DNA of 64,000 bases from Sphagnum compactum (taxonomy: Eukaryota > Bryophyta > Sphagnopsida > Sphagnales): positions 14,756,001-14,820,000 of the forward strand of contig OZ234494.1 of NCBI GenBank assembly GCA_965153455.1, written 5' to 3'. The first letter of the stretch is position 1, and each line of letters opens with the position of its first letter. The notes beneath the pieces are model-generated. The model searched no databases and had not been told where the DNA came from. It saw only the letters and a list, made by a program, of their open reading frames with translations. The translations under genes and the position numbers were made by a program. Positions 27,296-40,970 of the stretch are shown piece by piece.

Positions 27296-30200
27296 ACTTC
27301 TGGGCTGTTTTCTACGTTTACTCGATCTCAGCCAAGTTGATCCAGGATGGACCCAAAGCTGCCTGAAAGACAGTTCCTTCATGAGTTCACCGATCAGACT
27401 AAAGATCTTGAGCAGCTCCTAACGTCGTGATCATACTACTGTAGATGAAACATACTTGAACACCGTGACAACAAACCAAGTTTTGGGATGTTGTTGAATC
27501 GTTCTTGTGCATTGAGAATTCCAGACTGAGCTGCACACACACAGTGTCCAACTCCTTTAGTCTTGAAAAGCTTCACGTCCTTGATCACCCTAAGTCTCTC
27601 ATCATGAATGGTGAACTTAGTTCCCTTCACATCTCTTAGCTGATCATGTACATTCAACCCTAGCCCCCCCAATTGCATACAAAATTGTTCATTACACTTG
27701 ATCTCATTCTCCCTCGTTTTGTTATCAAGATATCTTGGCAACAACTTGCACACACACACACACTCTCTCTCTCTCTCTCATGCACGCTCTCTCTCACACA
27801 CACACACACTCTCTCTCTCTCATGCACGCTCTCTCACACACACATCAACACATATAGACCAAGGTTGTCATGAGAAAGCATTCAACCTGAGTACTCACTC
27901 CTCTTGACCATAGTTGCAAGGAGGTTTCAAAAGTAGAGTTTTGATATGGATTTTAAATTGATTTGAATTCTTTTGTCAAGAAGGGGGGAAAAAAGGTACA
28001 ACCTTACTACTATCAAAAAACATATTGAATTTGCAAATTTCAAGCTCAATTTGGGACAGAGTGAATTCAATGCAAAATTTTCAAGCTACAGAAGTGTAGC
28101 CCAAATGAATTGCAAACTTCAAGTGATATGAGAATGCCATTGTCACATGGCCACAAACTTTGCAGAACAGATTGCTTCAAAACAACCTAGATCTAGACAA
28201 ATCTTCATAGGCGGCTTGGTGGACTACATGTGATTAATGAAACACCATTAAATCTTTGATGTTTAATATTACAAAAACAAATGTTTAATCATTCTAGATT
28301 AAGCTAAAAAAGAAAATCAAGTTTGAGACTGTCCGTGCTCTGACATCACCTCACCAGGTAAAAAATTACTTAATTATTAGGCTACAACAACAAAAAAGCA
28401 TTCTTGTAATTGCAAGACACCAAATGTAGATAACACCATAACTATTTGTTTTGCTAATCACTCACCAGAAGAACGTCTGAGAACAGCCCCAGCTTCTCTT
28501 TCTATTTCTGATCTGCTCTATAGAAAACTAGGATCTCCGTTGGACAAGATGCTCTAAGCAACAAAGAAATCTAGAACAAAATCTGTTCATATATTGGACA
28601 CTTCAATCTAAGGTAAGCAAACCCAATCAGGTGCATGAGGTGCAATCATGATTGAAGAATATGCAATCTGATACATAGCTCATTGCTTTGTATTTGTAAG
28701 AATCTGGCTGCCACTCTGTGTCTAGGATGATTCCTGGGTCACCACTGATGAAGCCCATTGGATTGATTGTTGACCTGTGCTTGAATTCTAGGCCTCATCA
28801 GAGCTCGTACTGTGATGTTCAACACCTTCTCTAATGAGCACAAGAACACAAAAAAATGTTACAATATACATTAGCCAAAAATATGTTACAATATGTCCTT
28901 TCATTTATACTAAGAACCTTTGTGTAAAGGTGCTCTCAAATCATTTTTGTACATTGTACCCATTCTCCAACAACAAACAAGTTGCACTAAGCACCTACAT
29001 CTTCCTTAGAATTTGTGTTACATCCATAACCTCTTCTTGTGTACCCCAAATTTGAATCCCTATTAATTAGCTTAATCAATGCTTGTACACTGCAAACGTC
29101 AAACAAAATATGATTGTAGCAAGTTGCAATTCGAAAATTTAGATTTGCAAACACAAATCTTGAATGCAACCTTTGTGTATGGAAATATCAAACTAATTTC
29201 GAGTTGCAACATTGACAAAGTCTCAAATTAAAAGCCTTTTGTAAACATCATGTACACAAAAGTTACAAAGTCATCCATAGACGATTTAGGTGTTTGTGGT
29301 AAGCGAAATCATATTCAACAAATCAACAACCCTCATATCCAACACAAGAAAAAAACTCCCACGTCACATGCAAGAGTTCACAACTTCCCCCCACCATAAG
29401 ACATGTACACTTTCTTCTCAAAGAAAAGAAAACTATTAACCGTGTTTAGTTATGCTCAACCCTAAAACAAAATGATAATAATAAAGCTCTTGTTTTGAAA
29501 TCTTCTTTGACCAAAACATGAATTAAAACCACTAAACTTACATCTCCTTCTTTTTCTTTGAGCAAGTCTTTGTGATCACTTGTGCACTCTATACTCTCCA
29601 AATCTCTGTCTTGTGTCTTTGGATAATACCTTCGAAGAGTTGATTAGTTAAAATGTTTAATGCATGTTTCAATAACCTCATCACAAGAGTTGGTGAGTTC
29701 AAACATACAATGCATGTTACAATGCACTTTCATCACAGTCAAGTAAAGAAAGGTCTTGAAGTAAAAGCAGCTCTCACACAGCCCTTTGGCAATCCTTGAA
29801 ATGGCATTACATGGGCTCAATGCAGGGGGGTGCCCACTGACCTGGTTTCTTCACTTGCAGGTTCTGATTTCTGGACACCTGTCCATGTCCCACTCCTACC
29901 TGCACCAGGAGTGGGACAACAAACTCCAACATTGGTGAAAGATTGCACTTCTCAAAAGCCTTGCACTTGCGCAAGTTTACACACCTCAATTTTTGACTTC
30001 AATTTCATTAGAATCTATTAGATAGCAATTGTGAGATTGTCCCCCATAAAACACTTAAGACTGCCAGAACCAAACCTGTACAGATCCGTCACACTTCTTT
30101 TTTTTCCACATCCTATACCACAAAAAATGTATGTAAATCATAAACTAGAATAAAGGAGATACCAAGAGACTGAAAAGAAATCTGCTAAAGAAACCCTGAT

Positions 30201-30617
30201 GAACTCTAGTAGGAAGGGGAAGGAGAAAGTAGGACAAAAAGAGGTTGATCCCAAATATTCCATTAGTCTACACGCTATGAAAAAACAACTTGCTCTATAT
30301 GAGCTTTAAGGACTCATCATAACTTATACAGGAGAATACTTGTCATTGTGCAATAAAATCATTAGTTTACATTACTATCCCTTCCTCATAATGCTTTCCC
30401 ATGGATACAACTGCATCCACACATCAGGCAGAAGCCAAGGTACTATCACCAGTTTTCTGATCCCATTCAAATGCTTCTGGATATCCAAAGAAAAGTCCAA
30501 GCTCTTGAGGTCACGTTCAAATAACAATGTATTGTCACAGTAATGACTACTGAGCAGGTGGTTTGGTCAGTGTGCTTAATCTTTTGCACACTTCTGACAT
30601 TGTCAATGGGTGTGCCA
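27296..30617. other. Intergenic region, no gene recognised
   Basis: This stretch lies between the ends of a plus-strand and a minus-strand gene, so both flanks should be 3' UTR or downstream sequence. Apart from the CA/CT microsatellite near 27.8 kb I see only short unrelated open frames. Confidence 0.6.
27749..27842. repeat. Compound (CA)n/(CT)n microsatellite, repeated three times
   Basis: Alternating runs of ACACAC and CTCTCT occur with intervening CATGCACG. The composite unit CACACA-CTCTCT-CATGCACG is itself repeated, showing two nested levels of duplication. Confidence 0.9.
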
Positions 30618-33600
30618 TCAGGATAGCATGCTACTGCACAGAAACAAACCCTCCTTGCTGCATTCCATGGACAGCTCTACCCTGCAGCAAACGAATAAGA
30701 GTGAATTGCTCAAACAACTGAACCGGAATTTAGGGTTGAAACAGGTTTAACAACGCCTTGCAAACTACAAAACAACATACTACCAGTGCCTCAAAATATG
30801 AGAAGAGCGACACATTTCAGTTGACCAAGCATCCCATGGAGGACTTGCCTCTTTTCGAATGTAGAAATCACATGTACTGACTTTTCACAAACATTTACTA
30901 CAATAGATTACTCTTCCAACCAGAAACTGTTGCATCTAGTATCAATGTGTGATATCTTCATCTCTCTAGTTAATATGAGTATTTTAGAGCATCAACTTCT
31001 TGAGCATAGAAAGCCATACCTTGCAACTATCATCCCTGGTATTGAGCCATTCGTTGTATGGAGATTGGAACTGAATGCTTTGTGGAATTCATGACTGGTG
31101 GTTCTTGATAGTTTGCGAGATCTGGATGATCTCTTGTCTACCATTGAGTGGTCAATTAAGTCTGAACCAGCAGCCACAAATGTCACCTACACCAACATAA
31201 AGAGTGTTGGAACATTGAGATGGACTAAATGGGAGGTTCTTCCTGCCAAGACGAAATTTGGGTTCATGTGAGGAAACATGAAAATCTGAGTAATTCTAAA
31301 GTGCTGATGAGAATGACTGTGTGCAAAACCTAACAACTGAGAATGGCAGCCCTCCTTCGATCATCCGTGAACTAACTGTAGGTGTCATAATTGCTGTTTC
31401 ATAAAATCTTTTCAGTTTCAACCACTCCCTTTCAAGACTGCAAAGACAGAATAAATGTTCTACTCTTTATCGAACATCACAGTAGTTCAGCGAAATGATG
31501 ATGCTTCACCGGAGAAATTACATTCCAATGCTTACAAGAATGATTACATCAGAGAATACGTGAAGAATATACCTCCTTGTCCTTGACCACACAAACATCA
31601 ACAATAGGGGTTATCCTAGGCATCAACTCCTCCACTTCCACCTTTGCATTCTTTGTAAATGTGCATGCTTTCTTGAGCTTTCTTTGGCTAATCATTTCAA
31701 CCTCTGCCATAAATGTTGCAGTTACTGACCTGTGGTCAGACAGCTTTGCCTTTCCACATGTGTATTTTAACTGCCTTAATCCTGTTCCATACCAGAGAAT
31801 TCTGTCACACCTGCAAATGCACATGCACATGTCAGGTCTTTCTTTTGTGGGAGAGTATCCAGGGATGAGCTGCAATAATTCTCCTTACATTGATAAGCAT
31901 TCAAGAAAACTGGAACTCATGAGATTTCCTACATGCAATACACTTGTATTCTGACATTGTAGTAGTTCAGGTAATAACTAGTCTGGCAGAAGCAAAGCTA
32001 GCATTGAATACAGAAACTGGCATTGAACTTACCAAGCAGGTGTCCGACACTTCTCCCTGGACTTCAGAGCCTCACCACAATATTGATCCGAGTCAGGAAG
32101 AAATTTGTAAGTAGGGGGAAACAAGATAGAGCCTTCATGCCAGTCCTTCAACACACGCCCTTCAACTTGCTCAAGTTTCAGCTGTGGGCTCAAACAAAAT
32201 AGTGTCAATGAACACACTGTTATTTCACACTCCAAAAGATAGAAAATTCACCAAGATTTCCAGCACTTGCAGTCCCGCATTAATGAAGTCTGATGACAAG
32301 AATCATAATTCTAGGTTTTTAAGTTTACTTCCAGGGCAGCCTGCAGCTTAAAGATGAAATACCTCATCCTTAGATTGGAGAGTTTGCCAGTCTCGTAATT
32401 TGACTACTTTCCATATCACCTCATCCCGCATGGCAACACGATAGTTCAAATCTCCTAGCCATATCACTCGGCTGCACAGAAGGTTACAAGAATACACAAG
32501 AATAGAGACTTTAGTTGGCATTACAGGACCAGTGAAGGTCCAGCTGCAAAATGCTCAAACAGTAACCAGTTCAAATGACCCTGAGTACATGCTTTTGTCT
32601 TCAGCAAAATCCAAGGTAAAGCAAGGGGCAAGAAGCAAGCAGTTGTGTGTTTTTCATTTTTTCACAATCTCACAAATAACAAACATGTTGCCTACTCATC
32701 CAGTTGTATATAACCTAACAGTAAGGGAAGCATTCCAGTGTTTCACTTACTCATGTGCCAATATTGTCTCAGGCAGTTCTAACCCAGACAGCTTGACCAA
32801 TCGTTGAAATGTTGTACGCCGTAGAATCTCAGCAATGTCTGCATTTCTCCGAAGCTCATCTCCTTCCTTGTGACCAGCCGTCAAATGTGCACAAACAAAG
32901 CAAAAGCTGGTGTGGTGCAGAGACATACTAATTGAAATGGAACCCTGCCTCCACAATCTCAGAAACCACATCAGGCATCAGCTCTGTGCAGGGTAAAAAG
33001 TTTAACTTAAATGATTGAAGGAGTGGTCTCAACACAGCCTGCTTGCTCCATGCTCCCATGGAAGTATAGGAGAATTTTTTTTCATTTGTTATGCTGCTTC
33101 CTGTGGGAACTTCATTACTCAAATCAGTATGGAGCGAAATGCATTAAACCCCACAACTGGCAGAGCGAAGGAAATTAACCAAAATCTACAGGGACTTTGG
33201 GGACAGAAGCTCACCTTATTACCAATATAGCCCATGATTCCAACTCCAATGGATGACACCTTGACATTGTGGACATGTTGCAGTAGTCTTGATCGCACCC
33301 AGATGGTGATGAAGATCCCCACCATTTGCTTACTTGCAACACGGGAGAACTTGGCTTTACTCGAACTACATGTAGTCCCATTTGAGGAGAATCTTGAGTC
33401 CAAAAGTGTTGACACCTGTGATTCTGCTTCATCTAACTTAGCTTGCTCATTTATCCAAACAGTGGTCTCTGATGCCTGCTCTGTGGATGACCAGGAGGTT
33501 TCATCACCAGAATCAGTCATTTCCCACATATCGCATGAGAAATCTGTCTTGCCTTCCACCGGCATGTCAACAGAATAAAGCAGATTACCTTGAGAACCCA

Positions 33601-35426
33601 GGAAACTTGATGTCTCAAGAGGTCCAAACAATTTCCCACTCACAATCCTTCCTAGCAGTTTCCCAACATGAGAGACTTCAGGAACATTATTCATCTTATT
33701 TTCAATGTCATGCACTGGTGACCCTGGTACGCTGAAACTCTTGGATTGTCCAGTTTCTTTACAATTTCCCATCCTGCTGTTGAGTGTCTCCCTGATCAAA
33801 GACTCCCACTTTGCAGCTGGGCCTTCATCTTCCACACCTATTACATTACCTGCATTTAGTGGTACAATCTCCTGGAAGCTGCAGCACGGTAACACAACCC
33901 ATGAATAATGATGAACATTACTTGAATTAAAAAATGCTCAATGATCTCATTTTCAGATCCTTTTAGATTTCACCGTGCTTCTATATGAGTAAGAAGACAC
34001 ATATCATCAGCACAACTTCAGTTTACATTACTGCAGAACTGGTAAGAGCAAAGGGCTAAACTCAATTGAGTGAGGATGACAGTTGATGCAATTACCCAAA
34101 AACATAAATGTCAGCTGGCTCACAAGTGTCCAGCCAATCCTGTAAATCCAAGTCATGTGGTGGAGGCTTCCCACCAACATTCCATGTACCAACTGATACT
34201 CTGCAAATCATAGTACAGCCCAATGAAGAACCCAAATAAAAATCTATCATGCTGGAAGACCAACATTCATGTTGAGTCATTTTATTGCAATTGCTTGAAA
34301 ACAGTGAAGAAGATCAACACCTTACCGGAGCTCACGTTTATCAACCAGCTGTTGAAGTGATGTCTCAGACTGGCCTCGTGGCAGCTTAACAAACAGATTT
34401 TCTGGTACATCTGAAACACACAAACAGGAGTTCTAGTCTTCACACATGCAATAATTGCTTCTGTTTGTAGAAGAACACAACACAGAGATTTACATGCCTC
34501 TGAGAAATTGCAACAACTGCAACAACTGTATGGACCATAGGCCACCCTACTTCTGGCCACAGAAAGGAGCACTTGAAGCATTTGAGCTTCACCTGAGATA
34601 CCCAAATTCCGGATTTTGCTAAAGTGAGCAAAATCCCAATTTCTAGTAATTGACTTGTCCAAGAGAAAAAATACAATCAAACAACAAAGCTAACTAAGAG
34701 CAACCTTGAAAGCATACAAACAACACACAGTGAGCAGCTTGCATATGTATCAATGCCATGCTCATACCTGAAACCGAAGCAAGATTCTTGTATCGTGAGT
34801 CTTTGATATCCCTCCTGTATGTCTGCTTGCAGTCTTCTGTAAAAGCACTCCTCAATACATCAATCATCACAGGCATTCTATAGATCAGCAGCCCTCAACA
34901 TAAAATTTATGAACATCCAGGTGCCAAAAACAGGAGGAGAAGACAGAAAAACTGCAGAACTGGAAATATTACACCCATGAATTCAGTGAAACATGAGCTT
35001 AACATACCCTGCTTTCCTTCCAGTCCAATGGCATCATTGCTCTCACAATCATGATGGAACTCCTGTCTAGTGTGTTTGAAGTTCAGCCATTTTGCCATCA
35101 GCTGCCGTGGCCAAGACTGCATAGATAGAAGAGCAGGAGGATCACACAATCAGTTCACAGGTCTCTTTTGTACACTGTTCTAACATCTGACCTACAACTA
35201 AAGCTCTAGAGCCATTGTGCCCAAACCCCAGCCTCTCCAAAACACAGCTCACCAGATAGCTCTCTGCTGTGACATACATACAAATCATCCAATAAATGAA
35301 CAATATGCACAGCATGAATGACTAGAGCTATCTTATCAAGGGTGGGAGGCCAGTGGGCTTCTTTTCAAAGAACTGAAATTGACAAACCTCAGTTCGAGCC
35401 GCCTGATGGATTCCTGCCATTGTCAT
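30618..35426 (-). CDS. Type I inositol polyphosphate 5-phosphatase, twelve exons
   Basis: The enzyme removes the 5-phosphate from inositol trisphosphate and related phosphoinositides, ending calcium signalling. Exons: 35426-35388, 35116-35008, 34836-34768, 34410-34326, 34200-34096, 33878-33215, 32944-32751, 32471-32363, 32181-32033, 31810-31573, 31186-31020, 30681-30618. All are GT-AG with matching phases, giving 663 residues. Residues 14-25 (SWPRQLMAKWLN) are the typical plant type I N-terminus. The catalytic domain starts with GTWNVGGK (about 105-112). It is split by the long family-specific insert of exon 6, then continues with MGYIGNKGS, the signature WLGDLNYR (about 426-433), the signature PAWCDRILW (about 506-514) and SDHRS (532-536). 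The two C-terminal exons add about 75 residues beyond the usual VEVEELMPR end. They are Ser/Arg-rich (KRSSRSRKLSRTTSHEF) and less certain. The first coding exon is only 13 codons and its ATG overlaps an upstream frame. CVP2/CVL1/IP5P1-2-like assignment below the type I level is not possible here. Confidence 0.94.
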
Positions 35427-35647
35427 TTTTCCCTTAGAAGTTTTGTCTTGACGATCGTGGTCAGGCCTTTCCTGCAAACGCCCTGCTGTAACAACCCTTT
35501 TTCACATTTAGGTTCTGGCCGGCTGTTACAATCTGTCCTGTTCAGATTCCTTGATCCAAGAAGAATCTCTAGTTGAAAGTCATGGAACGATTCTTCACAA
35601 ACAATCGTTGGATTCATCACAGCTTCTTCCATTGCCCAAGAAGCCAT
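35423..35647 (-). promoter_or_regulatory. 74-codon upstream ORF whose TGA overlaps the phosphatase start (ATGA)
   Basis: An ATG at 35647 opens a frame of 74 codons that ends in TGA at 35425-35423. The main start codon is 35426-35424, so stop and start share the bases ATGA. The predicted peptide (begins MASWAMEEAVMNPTIVCEE) resembles nothing I know. Such an arrangement could couple main-frame translation to reinitiation. Alternatively the real first exon could be spliced differently. Seen: the overlap; inferred: the regulation. Confidence 0.5.
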
Positions 35648-38600
35648 TGTTTCTCTTCTTTTTTATGCGTTAAAGAGCATGTCAATCTCATTCTCCAACG
35701 ATTTGAATAGTCAGGGAAAAGAAAAAAGTCACGAAGGAAGAAACAAAAAAAAGAGAAAAAGCAACAGCTGTGTTGGGGTTTAGGGTTAGGCTACGTCTGA
35801 AAATGGACCTAAACTAACACAGTGAAAATCTTACTGGTCCTTTACATATGGTGAAGCCCAATCGGATCCTTCAGTGTGATCTGAAATGTTTCTATAATGG
35901 ACTCCACATGACCGTAGAATGTAGGTGCACCAAACTTTCGGCCCTTCCTGTATCACAGTGTCTCTGTCCTGAAGAGCAGAGCCAACGAAAGTGATTGCAG
36001 TGAAGAGGCGGCGGGCCCCAGACAGACTGTGAGAGTGGCCTCATCATCTACCTCACGCTGTCGACCTTATTGGCACGTTCAAAAAATCTATTGTATAGAG
36101 CCATTGACAAAGTGGAGTCCGGCACCGAGCAGACCAAGACTCTCTTGGAACAACGAAGCTGGGCCCGGCTTCTGGATACAAACTCGGTTTCACAGCGTGT
36201 GCAAAATAGTATTGACGATGGAAGGAAGAACAGCAGACGAGACAGGAAGTCTTTGCTTGCTTACCTGCTTGCAAACTTGCTGATATGGCTTGCCTTGGAC
36301 GAGGGTTAAGAAGCTTCACGCCATTCTTTCCAGGAAGTATGAGGAGACACTGCCGACGACAAAAGCGGTTTCCGCAGATCGTGAGAAGAAGAAGAAGAAG
36401 CTGTTGATATAATATGTGTTACGACCTCCGCGGTTCTACTAATATTCGGTGAACTAGAAGTGTTCAGTAAACTTTCACAAGTAGTCGCGTTGTGAACAAG
36501 AAAGCTGCTGCTCTGGAAAAACAGAAAAAAGATCCCGATCTCCCTTTGAAAGCATGCACATCCGGATGATGCTGAAAGGAAGAGAGGAACGTTGAATGCA
36601 AGGCAAACTAGTTTGCTCAGGTACAATACAAGAGTCAGAACACGATGTCCACCGTAAACGAAGGTGCAAATGTAGTCAATATGTAAAAACTGCAACGCCG
36701 AGAGAGAGAAACTCTTGTGCTATGACGACAAAGCAGACCTGAAACATAGTACAACCAGCACAGAAATCATGCCTCTATCTCCCGGCCAATATAAAATCAC
36801 GACGAAATTGACTTCTTCCTTCTCGCTGTAGAGTTCTCACGAGCCTTTTTTCTGCACTATAGATACTAGATAGACGCGACGAAATTTAAGTACAACACTT
36901 GCCATCGACCTCCCCCCTGCAGCGTGGCCCTTAACAACCAAGGCTTACTGCCTGCAGCATAATAACAACAGGAAGTACCGGGTATCGAGAATCAGAGAGA
37001 TTGCACAAACACAATAGGCACAAATCGATTGCATCAACGTACCAAGAATTTGCACAAACAAAAAATCGGCACAAATTGATTTGCATCAATGTATCAAGAA
37101 TATTGTCATGATCATCAAAGCACTAATGCCATGAAGAAACGCGTCCTGACTCCCTCCTGAGTCCTCCTCTTGATCCAGGGGGACGCTATTGATGATGGAC
37201 CAGAGTAAATCAAAACAAGTGGCTCCACACATGTGAATCTCGTGGAAAGCATGGGAAAAATCCAAACAACAGCCAAGAGGACTGTAGACTCTCTAAAAGC
37301 ACAGCATGACGTGCAGAACAAAATTCTCATCACAGCAAAAAGAAGAAGTACAGAGTACATCCCTGCAGCACGCAGCACGCAGCAGGAGCAACACTTGTTG
37401 AATAAAAGGAGCTTAAACTTTGCAGCAAAAGTTTACTGTGGACACGTTCCGACACTGTGAGGAGGCCAGTGGCAAGGAAGCAGCATCCCCCCATTCCCCT
37501 AAGTGCATTTTTTCCCACGCCGTAACAATCTCCTCTCCATCGAGAGCAGCTTCAACGGCGTGTGGTCGCACGATGGCCCATACTTGGGTCATTTGGTGAA
37601 GTGATCAAACCAATTGGGTCATTGGGTAGGATTCTTATGAGTTGTAACTGGGCCCTTAGACTTTATTCTTAGGCCCGCTTATGACCATAAGTTAGAAAAC
37701 AGACAATTTTTTTCCGCCCACCAAGGAAGGGCTTGGTCTTCTTCCTCCATGGCAGACTTTGTGGCTCAAGCGGCCCCATGCTTTAGGAAAAATAAATAAA
37801 CACTTCTTTTTGGTCCTTGAAGATTAATTTAATCGGGAGTTTTCGTGCAAGGAAATGCACTAATGAAAAGTCCAATGTAAATGTACCAAACTATGTGCCT
37901 ATGCCACTATTTATCACCATTCAACATTAAAAGAGGTTAATTGTTTCCCCAAGCCTCAACCATAGACAAGAAAATTTCACACAATAAGGTGAGAGACTAT
38001 GGTAAGCACGAAACCAAGGTTATCGTGAACTTAAATATATGTAGATCATGAGAGATAAGAATGGGTTCTTACTTCTTACACCTACTCCTTAAGAATGGTC
38101 CAATGAAAGCCATAATTTCCTCTCCCACTTCAAAAAGGAGTAGACATAATATCCCTTCTAAGAGGGATAGAAATGTTTTTGGGAGGAAAAATGGTGTAAA
38201 TTTGACTAATTTTTCTACAAATCTGGAAAATTTTGCCAGTTTTTTTAAAGCACAAATTCAAACAAAAAAAAAATGGACAACTTTTGGAATTTGAAAACCC
38301 GTTCTCAAAAGCAAATTGTTGGATGAAACAACTCCTCTAACAAGGTTATAAAGTCTTCCCATTCAAGCTCTACACATTTTGCAACAAGACTACAAACACC
38401 AACTACAAGGCAAACCAAGGAGGCCGAGTAAACACACCAAACTTTATATCATTCTAAGGGAACATTGAAATTTGATATATTTTTTTATTTTTTTGCTGTT
38501 TTAATTACCTTTTTCTCATCTTCATGTTGGTTGCAATAATGATATAGGAACATTCAAATTTCAAACACTTATTAAATTTTAATAAGTCATTTAATTACCC

Positions 38601-39440
38601 TTTTTTCTTATCTTCATATTGGTTGAAATAATGATACATGGGTCTTTTTTTTCACCAATATTGACATCCCATTACAAACTCCATACACATTTGGATCCCA
38701 TCTTTGGAAGAGGTATTTCAAGGTTGGATATTGCTACAACCCAAGCACTTGCAAGTACTCCAATGTCTCACAAGCTATGAGGAGAAATGAACTTCAAAAC
38801 GATCCTCTTTTAATTAGCCACAATAGTAGGAATGCAACATATGACACAACCAAAAAGTTAACACCTACTAAATCAAATGCACAACCATCAACAATTGCGC
38901 TTAGAATAAACAAGTCTCATTTGTGATCGTCTCAAGGAAGTCTCCAACGTCATCTTCATTTTTTGCCCCAGACTCACTTGTGCTACAGATCTGCAAGGTG
39001 CGCGTGTAATGACTTCAAATCTCACACTAAATTATGATGTGTCTTTGAAGGTTGTCCGAAAATTATGGTTAAAGAAACATAAGGTCTTAATACTCTTGGC
39101 CCCCCACTAACACACTTAAGATTGCTGTTATTTTAGCAAGGGCATCCCATAGAGCTCAGCTGAACGTCCACGGTAGTGGTAGGCACTAGGCACACTCTTT
39201 TTCATAATCTAAGATATTTTTCTTCAATTGGCATTAGAGTTCCCGCAAGCTACTCCACAATTGCACTTTGTGTACTTGTAAAACATTGATCTAGTTTTTT
39301 TTTCTTTGCATTGGCAAGTATCGATGAATATTGGGTGGGTACCAGCTTGGAACCTTGGTATAGACATGTACTACCTAATCCAAGTATCAAATAGTCAACC
39401 AGACTAGTATGATGTGAGACCACACCAACCCTTGTATTAA
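35648..39440. other. Intergenic region, no gene recognised
   Basis: The first kilobase should include the phosphatase promoter. A plus-strand frame at about 36004-36309 (ending LLANLLIWLALDEG) stays open for 100 codons without any ATG near its start. I could not link it to a family or to splice sites. The rest is AT-rich with short frames only. Confidence 0.5.
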
Positions 39441-40970
39441 TACACTAGTTTGAACCCCGTGCCTAATGCACAGGTGTGTTATTTCAACAATGTTTGGTTC
39501 ATGTTTTTAGTTTTTAAACTTTTATCTTCTTTTTTTTTTTATGTGTTTTCTGTTTTTATTATTATTTTGTATAATAAAAATAAAGTGTTTCTTTTTCACT
39601 TTTGTATTTTTGTTTATTTGGATGCAAGTTTGAAGTTTGGAGAAAGAAGACACACCTCATTCTTTTTCAAGTAGGGTTTTTTTCCATTATTACAAGTTTT
39701 ATTTTTTTTTATTTTCTACTCTTTATTTGGTTTCTTCTTTTTTGTTATTTTTTTCTCTTGAAAAGATTTTACTGTATTTCCCTTTCCTTGTTTCATTTGT
39801 TTCCATTCCTTTTTTATAGTTTTTGTGTTTTTACTTTTTTTTGTTTATGTTTGTTTCATGTTTTAATTTTTTCTATTCTTATTTTGTCTATCTTCATTTT
39901 TTTCCTATTTTTATGAGTTTATTTATTTATTTAGTTTCTATTTTCTTTTCCAAAACAAATCTACTTTTTCTAATATGTTTTATAATAAAAATAATTAAAA
40001 GAAAAAAAAAATTATTTTTGTTTGATTAGATGCAGGTTTGAAGTTTGGAAAAAGAAAACAAACCTCATTTTTTTTCTAATATGGTTTTTTTTCTCTTTCT
40101 TTTGCTCTCTGTTTTGTTTCTTATTTTTTGTCATCTATTTTTTAATTTTCTTTTAAGATTATTTTACTGTATTTCGCTTTTTTGTTTCATGTTTAAGTGT
40201 TTACAAAAAGTTTCTAATTGTTAAAGTATTTTTCTGTTTTTTTTTTCTAGTTTTGTCCCTTTTCAAAATATATATTTGTTATGTTTGGATGGATGACGGG
40301 ATGGATGACGGGATGGATGGAAAGCTTCATTTCATCTCGACGTCCTTTACTACGAGTGAGGGCAACCCGTGGCTACGCCACTCCAGCCACCCATGGCACC
40401 TCGCCCGAGCCCCCGCAGCGGCTGCCCTGGCCTCTCCTACCTACCTTCCTACCTTCCTACCTACCTACCTACCTACCTTGACTTCTCACCCTGCTTTTCT
40501 ACCTCCCAATCTGGCTCTCCTTCCTTCCTACCTATCTACCTACCTTGTATTCTTACCCACAATTTCCACCTACCTGGCTGGCTCTCCTTTCTTCTTAGCT
40601 ACCTACCTTGTCTCCCTACCCACCTTTTCTACCTACCTGGCTGCCTCTCCTTCCTACCTACCTATCTTGTCTTCTTACCCACTTTTTCTACCTACCTGGC
40701 TACCTCTCCTTCCTACCTCTCTTTCACACTTACCTACCTACCTACCTACCTACCTCCCTTCTTTTCCTACCAACTGTCTATAGCAACCAAAAATTTAAGG
40801 CAGTTAAATAGGTAGGTTTAACTTTTAATATATTAGACAGCCCTGCCCGCAATATTTTGGACAGACAGACAGACACCAGGGAACGGGCAGTGACTGGAAG
40901 AATCTTCCAGGCACTGCCAAATTTTTGTCCACACAGACAGACACCATGTTTGTTTTAATATATTAGATAT
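39441..40970. mobile_element. Dispersed AT-rich repeat element, copy A (class unresolved, possibly non-autonomous)
   Basis: The left side begins near TAGTTTGAACCCCGTGCC, with an imperfect GTGC..GCAC hairpin. The right side ends twice in TTTTAATATATTAGA (about 40825 and 40955). The body is T-rich, then passes into GATGGATGACGG repeats at 40288-40321 and a CATTTCATCTCGACGTCC segment. Most of 39767-40360 is repeated at 52478-53150. No transposase, reverse transcriptase or helicase is encoded. A Helitron-like non-autonomous element is one possibility because of the CCCGTGC..GCAC start, but this is weak. Confidence 0.5.
40437..40760. repeat. CCTA-rich minisatellite with a unit of about 60 bp
   Basis: Runs of CTAC/CCTA flank about three and a half longer units. 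Each contains CTACCTACCTGGCT, then CTCTCCTT, then CTTGT(A/C)TTCTTACCCAC. The plus-strand frame through it encodes a Thr/Tyr/Leu/Pro-rich peptide that reflects the repeat only. Confidence 0.8.

Noticed and set aside
36004-36309. Possible small gene ending LLANLLIWLALDEG
   Set aside because: No ATG near the start, no convincing splice acceptor, no known homologue; overlapping frames look equally plausible.
40253-40815. Plus-strand frames with LPTYLPTYLP-type repeats
   Set aside because: Translation of the CCTA minisatellite; no gene support.
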